Notes: generated by a model not told the origin, from the sequence alone. A DNA stretch of 64,000 nt from [Clostridium] scindens (GCF_019597925.1 NZ_CP080442.1:1282001-1346000), one strand, 5' to 3'. Positions 14,814 to 23,912 are shown, counted from the first letter of the stretch. Numbers and translations are program-made.

Positions 14814-16358
14814 ATGGGTAACGACATATTTGCAGATTATATCAAAAACCTAAAACAGAATAACGAATCTGCCCGCCCTGCCGTACCTTACGCCGTAGGC
14901 CGGGAGAACGTAAGCGCAGGCGGAGGCAGCGAGACGCTGGACGTCCTCAAAGAGATCAGCCAGAAGCTTACCGCCATGCAGACCGTCCGGGAGCCGCAGA
15001 CAAAAGATCAGGCGGATCTTGCGGTGGCGGGCGGCATGGTCGTGCTGCCGGGTCACGGCGTCTTTAAGGCCGATGTCTATATCAAAGATGGAAAGATCCA
15101 GTCCCTGAGCCAGGGAGGAGAAGTCCGTGCGGCAAAGACCATAGACGCTTCGGGAAAATATGTCTGTCCCGGCCTCATTGACCCCCATGTGCATCTGGGG
15201 CTGTTTGCCCCGATGGAGACGGATATGGCCTCGGAGACGAAGGCCGCGGTCATGGGAGGCATCACGACCACCGGCGTATTTTTCGGCGGCCCTGCATCCC
15301 ACTTTTCTACATTTCCGGAGATCGAGGAGCAGGCTGGCAGATATTCTTACACGGATATCATTCCCCACCTTGTGATCGGCAATGAAGAGCAGATGCGGGA
15401 GATACCCGATTACGCCCGGTACTTTGGCGTGACATCCTTCAAGGTGTATATGAACGGGATACCCGGCATGATCCCAAGCGTGGACGACGGATTCATCCTG
15501 GATGTCATGGAACAGATGAAGCGTACGGGAAAGCAGTGCATCCTATGCTGCCACACGGAGAATACCCATATCGTAGCCAGGGCGCTTCGGGACGCGAAAG
15601 AGAAGTACGGGGAAGGCGCGGACGTAAGAGACTGGATGGAAAGTCATCCGGCGATGGCCGAGGAAGAAGCGGCCATGCGGATCGCTTATCTGGCAGAGAA
15701 AAGCCGGACTCCAGTGTACCTTGTACATATCGGCACGAAGGAGGGCATCGAAAAACTGCGGCAGATCAAGCCATTTAACAAATATGTACATATCGAGACG
15801 ACAAGCCCTTATCTGGCGGTGACCAGCGAGCAGTTTGACGGGCCCCTCTATAAGATGGAGCCGCCGCTTCGAAACCAAGAAGACAAGAACGCGCTCTGGG
15901 AGGCGCTGGATGACGGAGTCATCGACACGATCGGAACCGATAATGTATGCGAGAGCAAAGAAGAAAAGCAGCCGGAGCGTTCCATCTGGGACGTGGTTCC
16001 GGGATATTCCGTAGTGGAGACGCATCTGGCGTCGGTATTGACGGAAGGCGTGGTAAATAGAGGAATCAACATCGAAAAAATAATCAGCCATATGACAAAA
16101 TGTCCGGCAGAGACATTTGGCGTATATCCCAAGAAGGGGACGCTGCTGCCGGGAAGCAACGCGGACCTGGTACTCATCGACATGAACGTTACACGGGAAG
16201 TACATGCCAAAGACCTGCATTCCCGGTCAGACTTTTCCATCTTTGAGGGAAGGCGGCTTACAGGATGGCCGGTGATGACCGTCAAAGGCGGCAGCATCGT
16301 GATGGAGAATGGAATGCTGGTGGCAGACGCGCCGTCAGGACATATGGTGAAGCGATAG
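14814..16358 (+). CDS. Cyclic amidohydrolase (dihydropyrimidinase/hydantoinase family) with N-terminal extension
   Basis: A 514-residue metal-dependent amidohydrolase that should open a cyclic amide or ureide ring. All active-site residues of the dihydropyrimidinase group are visible: His125 and His127 (DPHVHLG), the bridging lysine Lys210 (TSFKVYM), His247 (CCHTEN), His305 (YLVHIG) and Asp376 (TIGTDN). Some 65 extra residues precede the usual start: an amphipathic helix (IFADYIKNLKQ), a Pro/Gly-rich linker and a second helix (LDVLKEISQKLTAM), the layout of compartment-targeting peptides. Substrate is unknown; hydantoin, dihydropyrimidine or a thio-analogue are possible. No N-carbamoylase gene is seen nearby. 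Confidence 0.92.
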   Translation: MGNDIFADYIKNLKQNNESARPAVPYAVGRENVSAGGGSETLDVLKEISQKLTAMQTVREPQTKDQADLAVAGGMVVLPGHGVFKADVYIKDGKIQSLSQGGEVRAAKTIDASGKYVCPGLIDPHVHLGLFAPMETDMASETKAAVMGGITTTGVFFGGPASHFSTFPEIEEQAGRYSYTDIIPHLVIGNEEQMREIPDYARYFGVTSFKVYMNGIPGMIPSVDDGFILDVMEQMKRTGKQCILCCHTENTHIVARALRDAKEKYGEGADVRDWMESHPAMAEEEAAMRIAYLAEKSRTPVYLVHIGTKEGIEKLRQIKPFNKYVHIETTSPYLAVTSEQFDGPLYKMEPPLRNQEDKNALWEALDDGVIDTIGTDNVCESKEEKQPERSIWDVVPGYSVVETHLASVLTEGVVNRGINIEKIISHMTKCPAETFGVYPKKGTLLPGSNADLVLIDMNVTREVHAKDLHSRSDFSIFEGRRLTGWPVMTVKGGSIVMENGMLVADAPSGHMVKR

Positions 16359-16371
16359 GAGGTAACTTAAC

Positions 16372-16914
16372 TTGAAAGAGATCAGAATACATGGCAGAGG
16401 CGGCATGGGTGCGGTAAAAGCGGCAGAGGCGCTGGTGTACGCGGCGGTGATGGATGGGAAGTATGGCAACTCAATCCCGTTCTTTGGATTTGAGCGCCAG
16501 GGAGCGCCGGTCACAGCCTTTGTCAGAATCAGCGAAGAACCCATCCGGCCAAAAAACAGGGTGTACCATCCGGACATTATCATCGTGCTGGATCCTACGA
16601 TCATGAACGCGGTCAACGTGTTTGAAGGGGTCAAAGAAGGCGGCATCCTTGTGCTCAACACGACCCATGATCCAAAGGATATGGAGATACCAAAAAACAT
16701 TGCATCCGTCACCGTGGTGGATGCTACAAAGATCGCCCTTGATATGATTGGCAGGCCCATTACCAATACGGTTATGCTGGGCGCGTTCTGCAAGGCGACA
16801 GGACTGGTATCCGTGGACGAGGTGGCCAAAAAAGTAGAAGAACTCTGGGGCGCCAAAAACAAAGAGGCGCTGTACAAAGGGTATGAGGCCGCTGTGACGG
16901 CCGAAGCGCGATAA
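16372..16914 (+). CDS. 2-oxoacid:ferredoxin oxidoreductase, gamma subunit
   Basis: The 180-residue gamma subunit of a four-subunit 2-oxoacid oxidoreductase. GRGGMGAVKAAEAL at the N-terminus and ERQGAPVTAFVRI are family signatures. It starts at a TTG supported by TAGGAGGT eight bases upstream. The order gamma-delta-alpha-beta is the one known for pyruvate and 2-oxoisovalerate oxidoreductases of anaerobes. Within the operon it links the ring-opening and PLP steps to formation of an acyl-CoA. Confidence 0.92.
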   Translation: MKEIRIHGRGGMGAVKAAEALVYAAVMDGKYGNSIPFFGFERQGAPVTAFVRISEEPIRPKNRVYHPDIIIVLDPTIMNAVNVFEGVKEGGILVLNTTHDPKDMEIPKNIASVTVVDATKIALDMIGRPITNTVMLGAFCKATGLVSVDEVAKKVEELWGAKNKEALYKGYEAAVTAEAR

Positions 16915-16932
16915 AGGAGGTGCTCTGTAAAA

Positions 16933-17199
16933 ATGGAATTTAAAAGTAAATATATTGTGCCTGTAGGAGCGGATGGAATCCATGTTCTGAATACAGGCGA
17001 CTGGAGGACGCAGCGCCCGGTGCTTGACCAGGAGGCGTGCATCGCATGCGGCACCTGCCTTCTGTACTGCCCGGTAAACTCGATCAGAAAGTCAGACGGA
17101 AAATTCACCATCTGTTATGACTACTGCAAGGGATGCGGCATATGCGCGCATGAATGTCCGAAAAATGCGATTACGATGATACCGGAGGAGGGGAAATAA
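16933..17199 (+). CDS. 2-oxoacid:ferredoxin oxidoreductase, delta (2x[4Fe-4S]) subunit
   Basis: An 88-residue ferredoxin-like subunit with two cluster motifs: Cys36, 39, 42, 46 in CIACGTCLLYCP and Cys65, 68, 71, 75 in CKGCGICAHECP. It passes electrons from the TPP site of the complex to free ferredoxin. Its stop codon is directly followed by the ATG of the alpha subunit. There is no targeting extension, so whether the complex lies inside the shell is open. Confidence 0.94.
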   Translation: MEFKSKYIVPVGADGIHVLNTGDWRTQRPVLDQEACIACGTCLLYCPVNSIRKSDGKFTICYDYCKGCGICAHECPKNAITMIPEEGK

Positions 17200-18381
17200 A
17201 TGCAGAGATTAGATGTATTAAATGGCAATATGGCTGCAGCGCTGGGAGCAGCCCTCGCAAAACCAGATGTCATCGCGGCTTATCCGATTACGCCGCAGAC
17301 ACCGGTAGTAGAGTATCTCACCCAGTTTGCGGCAGACAAAAAGATCGACGCGGCTATGAGCGAGGTAGAGTCCGAACTGTCAGCCATGAGCGTGGTGACA
17401 GGCGCCTCCTTAGCAGGATCGAGAACCTTCACGGCCACGGCGTCCCAGGGACTTTCGCTTATGTATGAGCCTTACTTTCGGGCATCCACCCTTCGTCTGC
17501 CCATCGTGATGGCCATCGTCAACCGGGAGATGATCTCCCCCCAGAGCGTGTGGGGAGGGCAGCAGGATTCCATGAGCGTTAGAGATGCGGGATGGCTTCA
17601 GATCTATGCGGAAGACAATCAGGAGATCCTGGATCTGGTGGTGCAGGCTTTCAAGATCGCGGAAGATAAGCGGGTACTGCTCCCGATCAATATCTGCTAC
17701 GATGGATTCTACCTGTCTCATATGACCGAGCGTGTGATGGTGCCGGAGCAGGAGAAAGTAGATGCATTTTTAGGAACTTACCACCCGGAACACATTATCC
17801 TGGACCCCGAGCGCCCAATGGCGGTGGATCCGCTCACCAACGGCGCCCTTTTGATGGAATACAGATACAAACATCTGAAAGCCCAGCAGGCAGCGCTTGA
17901 GGTGATCGAGGAAGTGGACCGGGAGTACGGGGAATTGTTTGGGCGCTCCTATGGAGGCGCCATCGAAGAATACCGGATGGAAGATGCCGAGTACGCCATC
18001 ATCACCACCGGCTCCATGTCCGGGGCGGCAAAAGATATGGTGGACGCGAAACGTCAGGAGGGGCTGAAGGCAGGATTAGTCCGAATGCGCATGATTCGTC
18101 CGTTCCCGAAAGAAAGGATTCAAAAAGCGCTTGCGAACGTAAAAGCCTTTGGAGTCGTAGATAAAAATGTATCATTCGGCTGCGACACCGGAATCGTATA
18201 TCAGGAAGTAAAAGCAGCCCTGTACGGAGGAAATGCGGTACCGTCAGTGCCGGTCATCGGCGGACTTGGCGGGGAGGATATCTCGCTTCGGATGATGGGA
18301 GACGTCATCGACGCAGTCGTCCGCGCGGCAGAAGAACAAACGGACAGCGAGACCATATGGCTCATGGTAGAAGAAGGGTAG
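17200..18381 (+). CDS. 2-oxoacid:ferredoxin oxidoreductase, alpha subunit
   Basis: The 393-residue alpha subunit (PorA type). AAYPITPQTPVVEYL near residue 24 and the EVESELSAMSVVTGASLAGS stretch are typical of the pyrimidine-binding half of these TPP enzymes; GGQQDSMSVRDAGW and the C-terminal VDKNVSFGCDTG are also conserved. It takes a 2-oxoacid, CoA and oxidised ferredoxin to acyl-CoA, CO2 and reduced ferredoxin together with the beta subunit. Whether pyruvate or a longer 2-oxoacid is used cannot be told from these motifs. Confidence 0.93.
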   Translation: MQRLDVLNGNMAAALGAALAKPDVIAAYPITPQTPVVEYLTQFAADKKIDAAMSEVESELSAMSVVTGASLAGSRTFTATASQGLSLMYEPYFRASTLRLPIVMAIVNREMISPQSVWGGQQDSMSVRDAGWLQIYAEDNQEILDLVVQAFKIAEDKRVLLPINICYDGFYLSHMTERVMVPEQEKVDAFLGTYHPEHIILDPERPMAVDPLTNGALLMEYRYKHLKAQQAALEVIEEVDREYGELFGRSYGGAIEEYRMEDAEYAIITTGSMSGAAKDMVDAKRQEGLKAGLVRMRMIRPFPKERIQKALANVKAFGVVDKNVSFGCDTGIVYQEVKAALYGGNAVPSVPVIGGLGGEDISLRMMGDVIDAVVRAAEEQTDSETIWLMVEEG

Positions 18382-18391
18382 GTGAAGAAGA

Positions 18392-19297
18392 ATGAATATA
18401 GTAGACAAATTAGCGTCCAAAGAGGATATGGTCTCTCCAGGCATATCGGCCTGTGTGGGATGCAACGTGGAACTGACGCTTCGAACATGCATGAAGGTGC
18501 TGGGACCTAACACCATCTATGCGGTGCCTCCCGGGTGTATGGGAGGAGTAGGCGTTGTAGGATGGGATACCCAGTCCGGCTCAAAGATTCCAGTATTCTT
18601 CCCGCTGCTTGACAATGTGGCATCCATGCTGGCAGGCATCAAGATGCACTATGAAAAGCAGGGCAGAGATGTGAACGTAGTTGCCTTCGCGGGCGACGGA
18701 GCGTCCACGGATGCCGGCATGCAGTGCCTGTCCGGCGCGGCGGAGCGCGGGGACAAATTGATCTATATCTGCTACGACAACGAAGGATATATGAACACAG
18801 GGTATCAGAGAAGCAGCGCCACCACGAAGTATTCATGGACTACCACGACGCCCATAAGCAAAGAAGGGCGGGGCGGCAAAAAGCAGCACAAGAAAGACTT
18901 CCCGATGGTGATGGCCATGCATGATATCCCATATATGGCAACCTGTTCCCCTGCCTATATCCCGGACATGGTAAGAAAACTCGAAAAAGCCATGGAGGCG
19001 TCAAAGAAAGGCCTGGCTTATCTCCACGTATTCAATCCGTGCCTGACCGGATGGGGCATAAAGCCGGATACGAGTATCGAGGTGTCAAGGCTGGCTGTGG
19101 AGACGAACTTTTTCCCGCTCTATGAAGTGGAGAACGGCACATTTACGATCAACAAGACATTCAAGGAGCCAAAGGCGGTGAAAGAATACTTGAGCCGGAT
19201 GAAGAAATTCAAGCATCTGAACGAAGATGAGATAGCGGAAATCCAGGAACTGGTGGATTACAAATGGAACCGGCTTACGAAGCTTGCCGACCTTTAA
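18392..19297 (+). CDS. 2-oxoacid:ferredoxin oxidoreductase, beta (TPP) subunit
   Basis: The 301-residue TPP-binding beta subunit. Cluster cysteines Cys21, Cys24 (ACVGCN) and Cys49 (PPGCMGG) are visible, with a likely fourth in FNPCLTGWG; the TPP motif runs from GDG (101-103) to DN (129-130). The segment YDNEGYMNTGYQRS followed by TTTTPISK is close to pyruvate-type PorB proteins, which gives a mild preference for pyruvate or another short 2-oxoacid. A ribosome site GTAGGTGAAG precedes it. Confidence 0.94.
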   Translation: MNIVDKLASKEDMVSPGISACVGCNVELTLRTCMKVLGPNTIYAVPPGCMGGVGVVGWDTQSGSKIPVFFPLLDNVASMLAGIKMHYEKQGRDVNVVAFAGDGASTDAGMQCLSGAAERGDKLIYICYDNEGYMNTGYQRSSATTKYSWTTTTPISKEGRGGKKQHKKDFPMVMAMHDIPYMATCSPAYIPDMVRKLEKAMEASKKGLAYLHVFNPCLTGWGIKPDTSIEVSRLAVETNFFPLYEVENGTFTINKTFKEPKAVKEYLSRMKKFKHLNEDEIAEIQELVDYKWNRLTKLADL

Positions 19298-19317
19298 CAA
19301 GAAGAAGGAGGGAATAC

Positions 19318-20772
19318 ATGGGACACAATTTAGACGCATTATTCAATCCTGAGAACATTGCGGTGATCGGAGCCAGCAATAATCCATTGAAAGCCGGCTA
19401 TACGGTCATCTACAACCTGAATCAGATTGGATATCCAAAAAAAGTATTTCCCGTGACAATGTCGGCTGACGAGATCCTCGGACGGAAATGTTATAAGAAG
19501 CTTTCCCAGATTGAAGATACGGTGGAACTGGTAGTGCTGGGAACTCCGGCCAAGATGATCTATGACATTATGGATGACCTGGAAGCGCGTATGGAAGAGC
19601 GGCAGGATGTGAAGGTGATCGTTTGCATCGCCGCAGACTATGGAGAGACAAAGACAGAAGAAGGCATTAAAAGGCAGGAATGCCTCATCCAGACGGCAAA
19701 AAGATACGGCATCCGGGTGGTGGGGCCGAACTGCATCGGCATCATCGACAATATTAACCGCGTGGACACCACATTTGTGGAGACGCTTATTCCAAAAGAA
19801 ATGAGAGGGCAGAAGGGAGGAATCAGTTTTATCTCCCAGAGCGGAGCGATGGCGGCTTCCATCCTGATGATGGGAGCGTCCGGCCCGGCGCCGATCTCCA
19901 TGAACAAATTCATCTCCATAGGAAATATGGCGGATGTGGACTGTATCGACCTGCTGGAGTACTTTGAGCAGGATGAGGACACGAAGGTGATCGGCATGTA
20001 TCTGGAAGGATATCCGGATGGACGAAGACTGATGGATACGCTGTCCAGGATTGCCAGGAAGAAGCCAGTCGTCATCCTAAAGGTGGGGCGGAGCAGCATC
20101 GGCGCGAAGGCGGCCAATTCCCATACCGGCTCCCTTGCCGGGGCTGATTCCGTCTATGACGCGGCATTCCGGCAATATGGGATTATAAGGGTGTACACGA
20201 TTGAGGATATGATGGATACGCTTCAGGCATTCGACGCCATGAAGATACCAGAGGGGCCAAACTGTTTTCTTCTTACACAGGCAGGCGGTCCGGGAATCTA
20301 TTGCACGGATGCGTTCGTGGATGAAAAGAACCTTGCATTTCCCATGGTATCCGATGTGACGAAGGAAAAGTTGAAGGAGGCGCTGCCGCCTATGGCAAAT
20401 ATCTGCTCCCCGGAGGGGTACGCGGACATCACGGCAGCAGCTACGGTAGCGCATCATGTGGAAAGCCTTCGGATCGTCATGGATGACGAGGCGACGGACA
20501 GCGTGATCTTCGTCACGGTGGTGCCTACCTTTCTTCCGAGAAGGGAACTGGCCGAGGGGCTGATCCATCTGCTGGTGGAGGAAGGATACCAGAAGAAAAA
20601 GCCAGTCTGTATCTGCATCATGGCGGGAAACTATGTGTGGGAATGCCGGCAGATCCTGGAACGCGCCGGAATTCATACGTTTGACACGCCAGCCCACTGC
20701 GTGAAGGCAATGAGCCATATGACGGCCTATGGCCAATTCTTAAAGGAGCAGGAGGAAGAGGCAGATGAGTAG
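19318..20772 (+). CDS. ADP-forming acyl-CoA synthetase, alpha subunit
   Basis: The 484-residue alpha subunit of an acyl-CoA synthetase of the ADP-forming (ACD) type, which turns an acyl-CoA into the acid and ATP. It has an N-terminal CoA-binding Rossmann domain (PENIAVIGASNNPLKAGY), the GPNCIGI and FISQSGAMAAS motifs of the succinyl-CoA-ligase-like domain, and the phosphohistidine His269 in NSHTGSLAG. The ATG at 19318 follows AGAAGGAGGG and is preferred over a longer reading that begins inside the beta-subunit gene. It overlaps the ATP-grasp subunit gene by eight bases. Confidence 0.93.
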   Translation: MGHNLDALFNPENIAVIGASNNPLKAGYTVIYNLNQIGYPKKVFPVTMSADEILGRKCYKKLSQIEDTVELVVLGTPAKMIYDIMDDLEARMEERQDVKVIVCIAADYGETKTEEGIKRQECLIQTAKRYGIRVVGPNCIGIIDNINRVDTTFVETLIPKEMRGQKGGISFISQSGAMAASILMMGASGPAPISMNKFISIGNMADVDCIDLLEYFEQDEDTKVIGMYLEGYPDGRRLMDTLSRIARKKPVVILKVGRSSIGAKAANSHTGSLAGADSVYDAAFRQYGIIRVYTIEDMMDTLQAFDAMKIPEGPNCFLLTQAGGPGIYCTDAFVDEKNLAFPMVSDVTKEKLKEALPPMANICSPEGYADITAAATVAHHVESLRIVMDDEATDSVIFVTVVPTFLPRRELAEGLIHLLVEEGYQKKKPVCICIMAGNYVWECRQILERAGIHTFDTPAHCVKAMSHMTAYGQFLKEQEEEADE

Positions 20773-21427
20773 ATTTTTAAATGAGCTGGAAGCGAAGAAC
20801 CTTCTTTCTGAATACGGGGTGCCTATGGCAAAAAGCAGGGTGGCCGCATCGAAAGAGGAGGCTGTGGGGATTGCCAGGGAACTGGAATTTCCCATTGTCA
20901 TGAAGATATTATCCGCGGACATCCAGCACAAGACAGAAGCAGGCTGCGTCTTTCTCGGCGTGGAAAAAGAAGAGGTGGAAGAGAAGTACGCGCAGATCCT
21001 GGAGAATGCCAAAGCCTACAAGGCAGATGCAGCCATAGACGGCGTGCTGATTCAGGAGATGGCCGCAGAAGGCCTGGAGGTCATCGTTGGGATGAAGAAG
21101 GATCCCCAGTTCGGACCGGTGATCATGACAGGAAGCGGCGGCATCTACGTAGAAGTGTTCAAGGATATTGCGCTCAGGCTGCTTCCAGTGGATAGGAAGG
21201 AAGCAGTGAAAATGATAAAGGAGACAAAACTGTACCAGATCATAACAGGCGCCAGAGGAACGGAATACGATATGGACGCCCTGGCAGACTGTCTCCTGAA
21301 GGTATCGGAACTCGTGGGAAATCAGCCGTCTATCGAGGAACTTGATATCAATCCTTTGTTTTTGTATGAAAAAGGCAAAGGGGCGAAAGGGGTAGATGCG
21401 CTGATCAAGATTACCGAGGAGAAATAA
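20765..21427 (+). CDS. ADP-forming acyl-CoA synthetase, beta (ATP-grasp) subunit
   Basis: A 220-residue ATP-grasp subunit that binds ADP and phosphate-transfer partners of the alpha subunit. KILSADIQHKTEAGCVFLGV, KDPQFGPVIMTGSGGIYVE and the C-terminal ELDINPLFL are typical. With the alpha subunit it makes the last, ATP-yielding step of the pathway predicted for the operon, replacing the phosphotransacylase and kinase of standard metabolosomes. The split form is known in archaea and some anaerobic bacteria. Confidence 0.93.
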   Translation: MSRFLNELEAKNLLSEYGVPMAKSRVAASKEEAVGIARELEFPIVMKILSADIQHKTEAGCVFLGVEKEEVEEKYAQILENAKAYKADAAIDGVLIQEMAAEGLEVIVGMKKDPQFGPVIMTGSGGIYVEVFKDIALRLLPVDRKEAVKMIKETKLYQIITGARGTEYDMDALADCLLKVSELVGNQPSIEELDINPLFLYEKGKGAKGVDALIKITEEK

Positions 21428-21430
21428 AAT

Positions 21431-22366
21431 TTGAAGAAAGCAGGAATTCTGCCTTATACGGCAGGTATTGTGATGGCAGTTTTTTTCGGCCTGTCCTTTC
21501 TGGTGACGCAGCAGGGGCTGGCCGAGATTCCCCCGATGGTCCTGATGAGTTTCCGATTTGTGCTGGCTGCCGCCTTTATGACAATCTTAAGGGCATTTGG
21601 AATCATACATATAGACTATAAGAATAAGCCGGTGAGGGGCGTGATCATACTGTCAGTGTTTTATCCCGGGATCTCATTCTTTTTTGAGACCATCAGCCTG
21701 AAGTATGTATCATCTTCCCAGGCAGGGATATTGGTCTCGATTATGCCAATATTCGTGACCTTGTTCGGCATCTTGATATTGAAGGAAAAGCCGATGGGCA
21801 TACAGGTGTTTTTTATCATTGTATCTGTGACTGGCGTGATGGTTACGGTGGTGTTTGCAAAGAGCAGCGGAAATGAGGGGACGTTTTTCGGCATCTTGCT
21901 GATGCTCATATCCGTACTGGGAGGCTCAATTAATAATGTGCTCTCGCGGAAATATTCCACCTATTTCTCATCCGTAGAGATCACATATACGATGCTGTGC
22001 CTGGGAGCCGTGATATTCACATGCATCTCGCTCATTCAGGGAATATTCGACCGCCAGGTACTGGAAGCGTATCTCATCCCGTTTCGTTCCGGGAAGATGA
22101 TGTTCGTCGTACTGGAACTTAGCATCGGGACATCGGCTGTGGCGTTTTTCTGTATGAATTATATGCTCTCTAAGCTGAAGGCAGTGAATGCGGCGGTGTT
22201 TATCAATCTTGCAACGGTGATATCCATTGCGGCGGGAGTGCTCATCGTGAAGGAACATCTGTATTGGTATCAGGCTGTAGGAGGAATATTGATCGTGCTG
22301 AGCGTGTGGGGGACCAATTATTTTGAAAACCGTGTGAAAAATCTAAAGGAAAAGGAGGGTGCATAG
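21431..22366 (+). CDS. EamA/DMT-family transporter in the BMC operon
   Basis: A 311-residue membrane protein with about ten predicted helices and two EamA repeats; the family exports or imports amino acids, nucleobases and other small metabolites. The start is TTG, with GAGGAG in the end of the preceding gene; only three bases separate it from the acyl-CoA synthetase stop. Tight linkage suggests that it moves the substrate or a product of the compartment pathway, but direction and substrate are not readable. Confidence 0.85.
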   Translation: MKKAGILPYTAGIVMAVFFGLSFLVTQQGLAEIPPMVLMSFRFVLAAAFMTILRAFGIIHIDYKNKPVRGVIILSVFYPGISFFFETISLKYVSSSQAGILVSIMPIFVTLFGILILKEKPMGIQVFFIIVSVTGVMVTVVFAKSSGNEGTFFGILLMLISVLGGSINNVLSRKYSTYFSSVEITYTMLCLGAVIFTCISLIQGIFDRQVLEAYLIPFRSGKMMFVVLELSIGTSAVAFFCMNYMLSKLKAVNAAVFINLATVISIAAGVLIVKEHLYWYQAVGGILIVLSVWGTNYFENRVKNLKEKEGA

Positions 22367-22367
22367 A

Positions 22368-23822
22368 ATGGAAGAAAAGAAAGAAGAACGTTTGGAATTT
22401 AGAGGAGGTAGTTTTTTCGCTGTACTGCCGCTTATATTGTTCGTAGTTGTCTGTATCATGCTATTTGTAGTCTTTAAGGTATTTGAGATGGAAGGCCTGT
22501 GCATGGGCGGAATACTTGTATTAATTATAGGAAGCCTTTTTGCAAAGAACTGGGGCTGCTACTGGAGGGCAGTTGTCAAAGGAATGACATCGGAGATGAT
22601 GAACACGCTGGCGCTGATCCTGCTGGTAGTAGGCATCTTTGCTAAGATGATGTCACGCGGCGGCGTTGCCCAGGGCTTCGTCTGGCTTGGAGATTCTATG
22701 GGGCTTCACGGCGGCATGTTTGTCGTATTTGCGTTTATTGCCACCAGTATTATATCCATGTCAACCGGAACCTCTATAGGAACGCTATTCTCAGGGTTTC
22801 CGATTCTTTATCCATCAGGAATCCTGCTGGGCGCGCATCCTTTATATCTCGCAGGCGCGATCCTGTCCGGAGCCATATTCGGAGACAATGTTGCTCCAAT
22901 ATCTGATACGACGATCGCATCTGCGGCTTCCCAGAGTTACAAAAATAAAAAGGGAACGGCCGATATCGGCGGCGTTGTAGCTACCCGTATGAAGTATGTT
23001 CTTGTTGCCATGTTCATCGCATGCGTCCTGTATCTCGTGCTCGGCAACGCAGGCGCAGGAGATCCGGCAGGAAAAGAGATTCTGGAAGCATACAAGGATC
23101 CGAAAGGGCTCATCATGCTGATTCCGGTCGTGGTACTTCTTGCCGTAGCCATCATCAAAAGAGATATATTCATTGCAGTCACATGGGGAATTATATCCGG
23201 TACAGTCATCGGGCTTGTAGCAGGGATCCTTACGCCTGCAGATATCGTTTCTGTGGAAGACGGCGCTTTGGCAGGATTTGCGATCGACGGCATTAAGAAC
23301 ATGCTGGGAACGGTGGGTTATCTGTATGCGGTAGCCGGCATTATAGGGGTACTTAATGAAAGCGGCATGATGCAGAAGATGATCGATGCCCTGCTAAAGA
23401 GCAAGTTGAACAAATCGATCATTGGATCAGAATTCATCATTGGCTTTGGAATCATCCTTACTTCCATCTGCCTTGGATCAGCCAATGGGCCGGCAATCAT
23501 CATGTATGGGCCGATCGCCGACAAGATCGGGCAGGAGAGCGGACTTCATCCTTACCGGCGTTCCAACCTGCTGGATGGCTTCGCAAGCACGCTGTCCGTG
23601 ATCATACCATTCACCAGTTCCTTTATCTTTATCGTGATCAGCTGCGTGACCGGGCTGATGGAAGAGTATTCCTTTATTAATGCCATCAATCCGATTGCCC
23701 TGGCAGGAGCGACCTTCCACTGTATTGCCTTGTTTGCAGTATTTGTATTCGCGGTACTGACAGGATGGGGAAGAGAGTATGAAGGGCCAAACGGCGAGCG
23801 CATAAAAGCGAAGAACAGGTAG
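22368..23822 (+). CDS. NhaC-family Na+/H+ antiporter-like transporter
   Basis: A 484-residue membrane protein with around eleven helices. The stretches STGTSIGTLF, GAIFGDNVAPISDTTIASAA and the second-half repeat SANGPAIIMYGPIAD match the NhaC family. Members exchange Na+ for H+ or for organic acids and amino acids, so in this operon it could import substrate or export an acid product. ATG at 22368 follows AAGGAGGGTGC; a GTG nine bases earlier lies inside that ribosome site. Last gene of the operon; a hairpin follows. Confidence 0.88.
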   Translation: MEEKKEERLEFRGGSFFAVLPLILFVVVCIMLFVVFKVFEMEGLCMGGILVLIIGSLFAKNWGCYWRAVVKGMTSEMMNTLALILLVVGIFAKMMSRGGVAQGFVWLGDSMGLHGGMFVVFAFIATSIISMSTGTSIGTLFSGFPILYPSGILLGAHPLYLAGAILSGAIFGDNVAPISDTTIASAASQSYKNKKGTADIGGVVATRMKYVLVAMFIACVLYLVLGNAGAGDPAGKEILEAYKDPKGLIMLIPVVVLLAVAIIKRDIFIAVTWGIISGTVIGLVAGILTPADIVSVEDGALAGFAIDGIKNMLGTVGYLYAVAGIIGVLNESGMMQKMIDALLKSKLNKSIIGSEFIIGFGIILTSICLGSANGPAIIMYGPIADKIGQESGLHPYRRSNLLDGFASTLSVIIPFTSSFIFIVISCVTGLMEEYSFINAINPIALAGATFHCIALFAVFVFAVLTGWGREYEGPNGERIKAKNR

Positions 23823-23881
23823 AGAGGCCTCTTGGTAAAAAAATAAATATCAGGGAAAGAAAATTACAGTGTATGGAGCTG

Positions 23882-23912
23882 TTGCGCTAAGGCCATTAGC
23901 GCAATGGCTTCT
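23882..23912 (+). terminator. Hairpin after the BMC operon
   Basis: Perfect 9-bp arms TTGCGCTAA (23882-23890) and TTAGCGCAA (23896-23904) with a GGCCA loop, then CTTCTTTTAT a few bases on. The T tract is imperfect, so it may terminate weakly. A separate palindrome AGAGGCCTCT lies just after the antiporter stop. Confidence 0.65.

Noticed and set aside
19264..19317. Upstream start of the acyl-CoA synthetase alpha subunit
   Set aside because: It lies within the oxidoreductase beta-subunit gene; GAAGGAGGG precedes the ATG at 19318.
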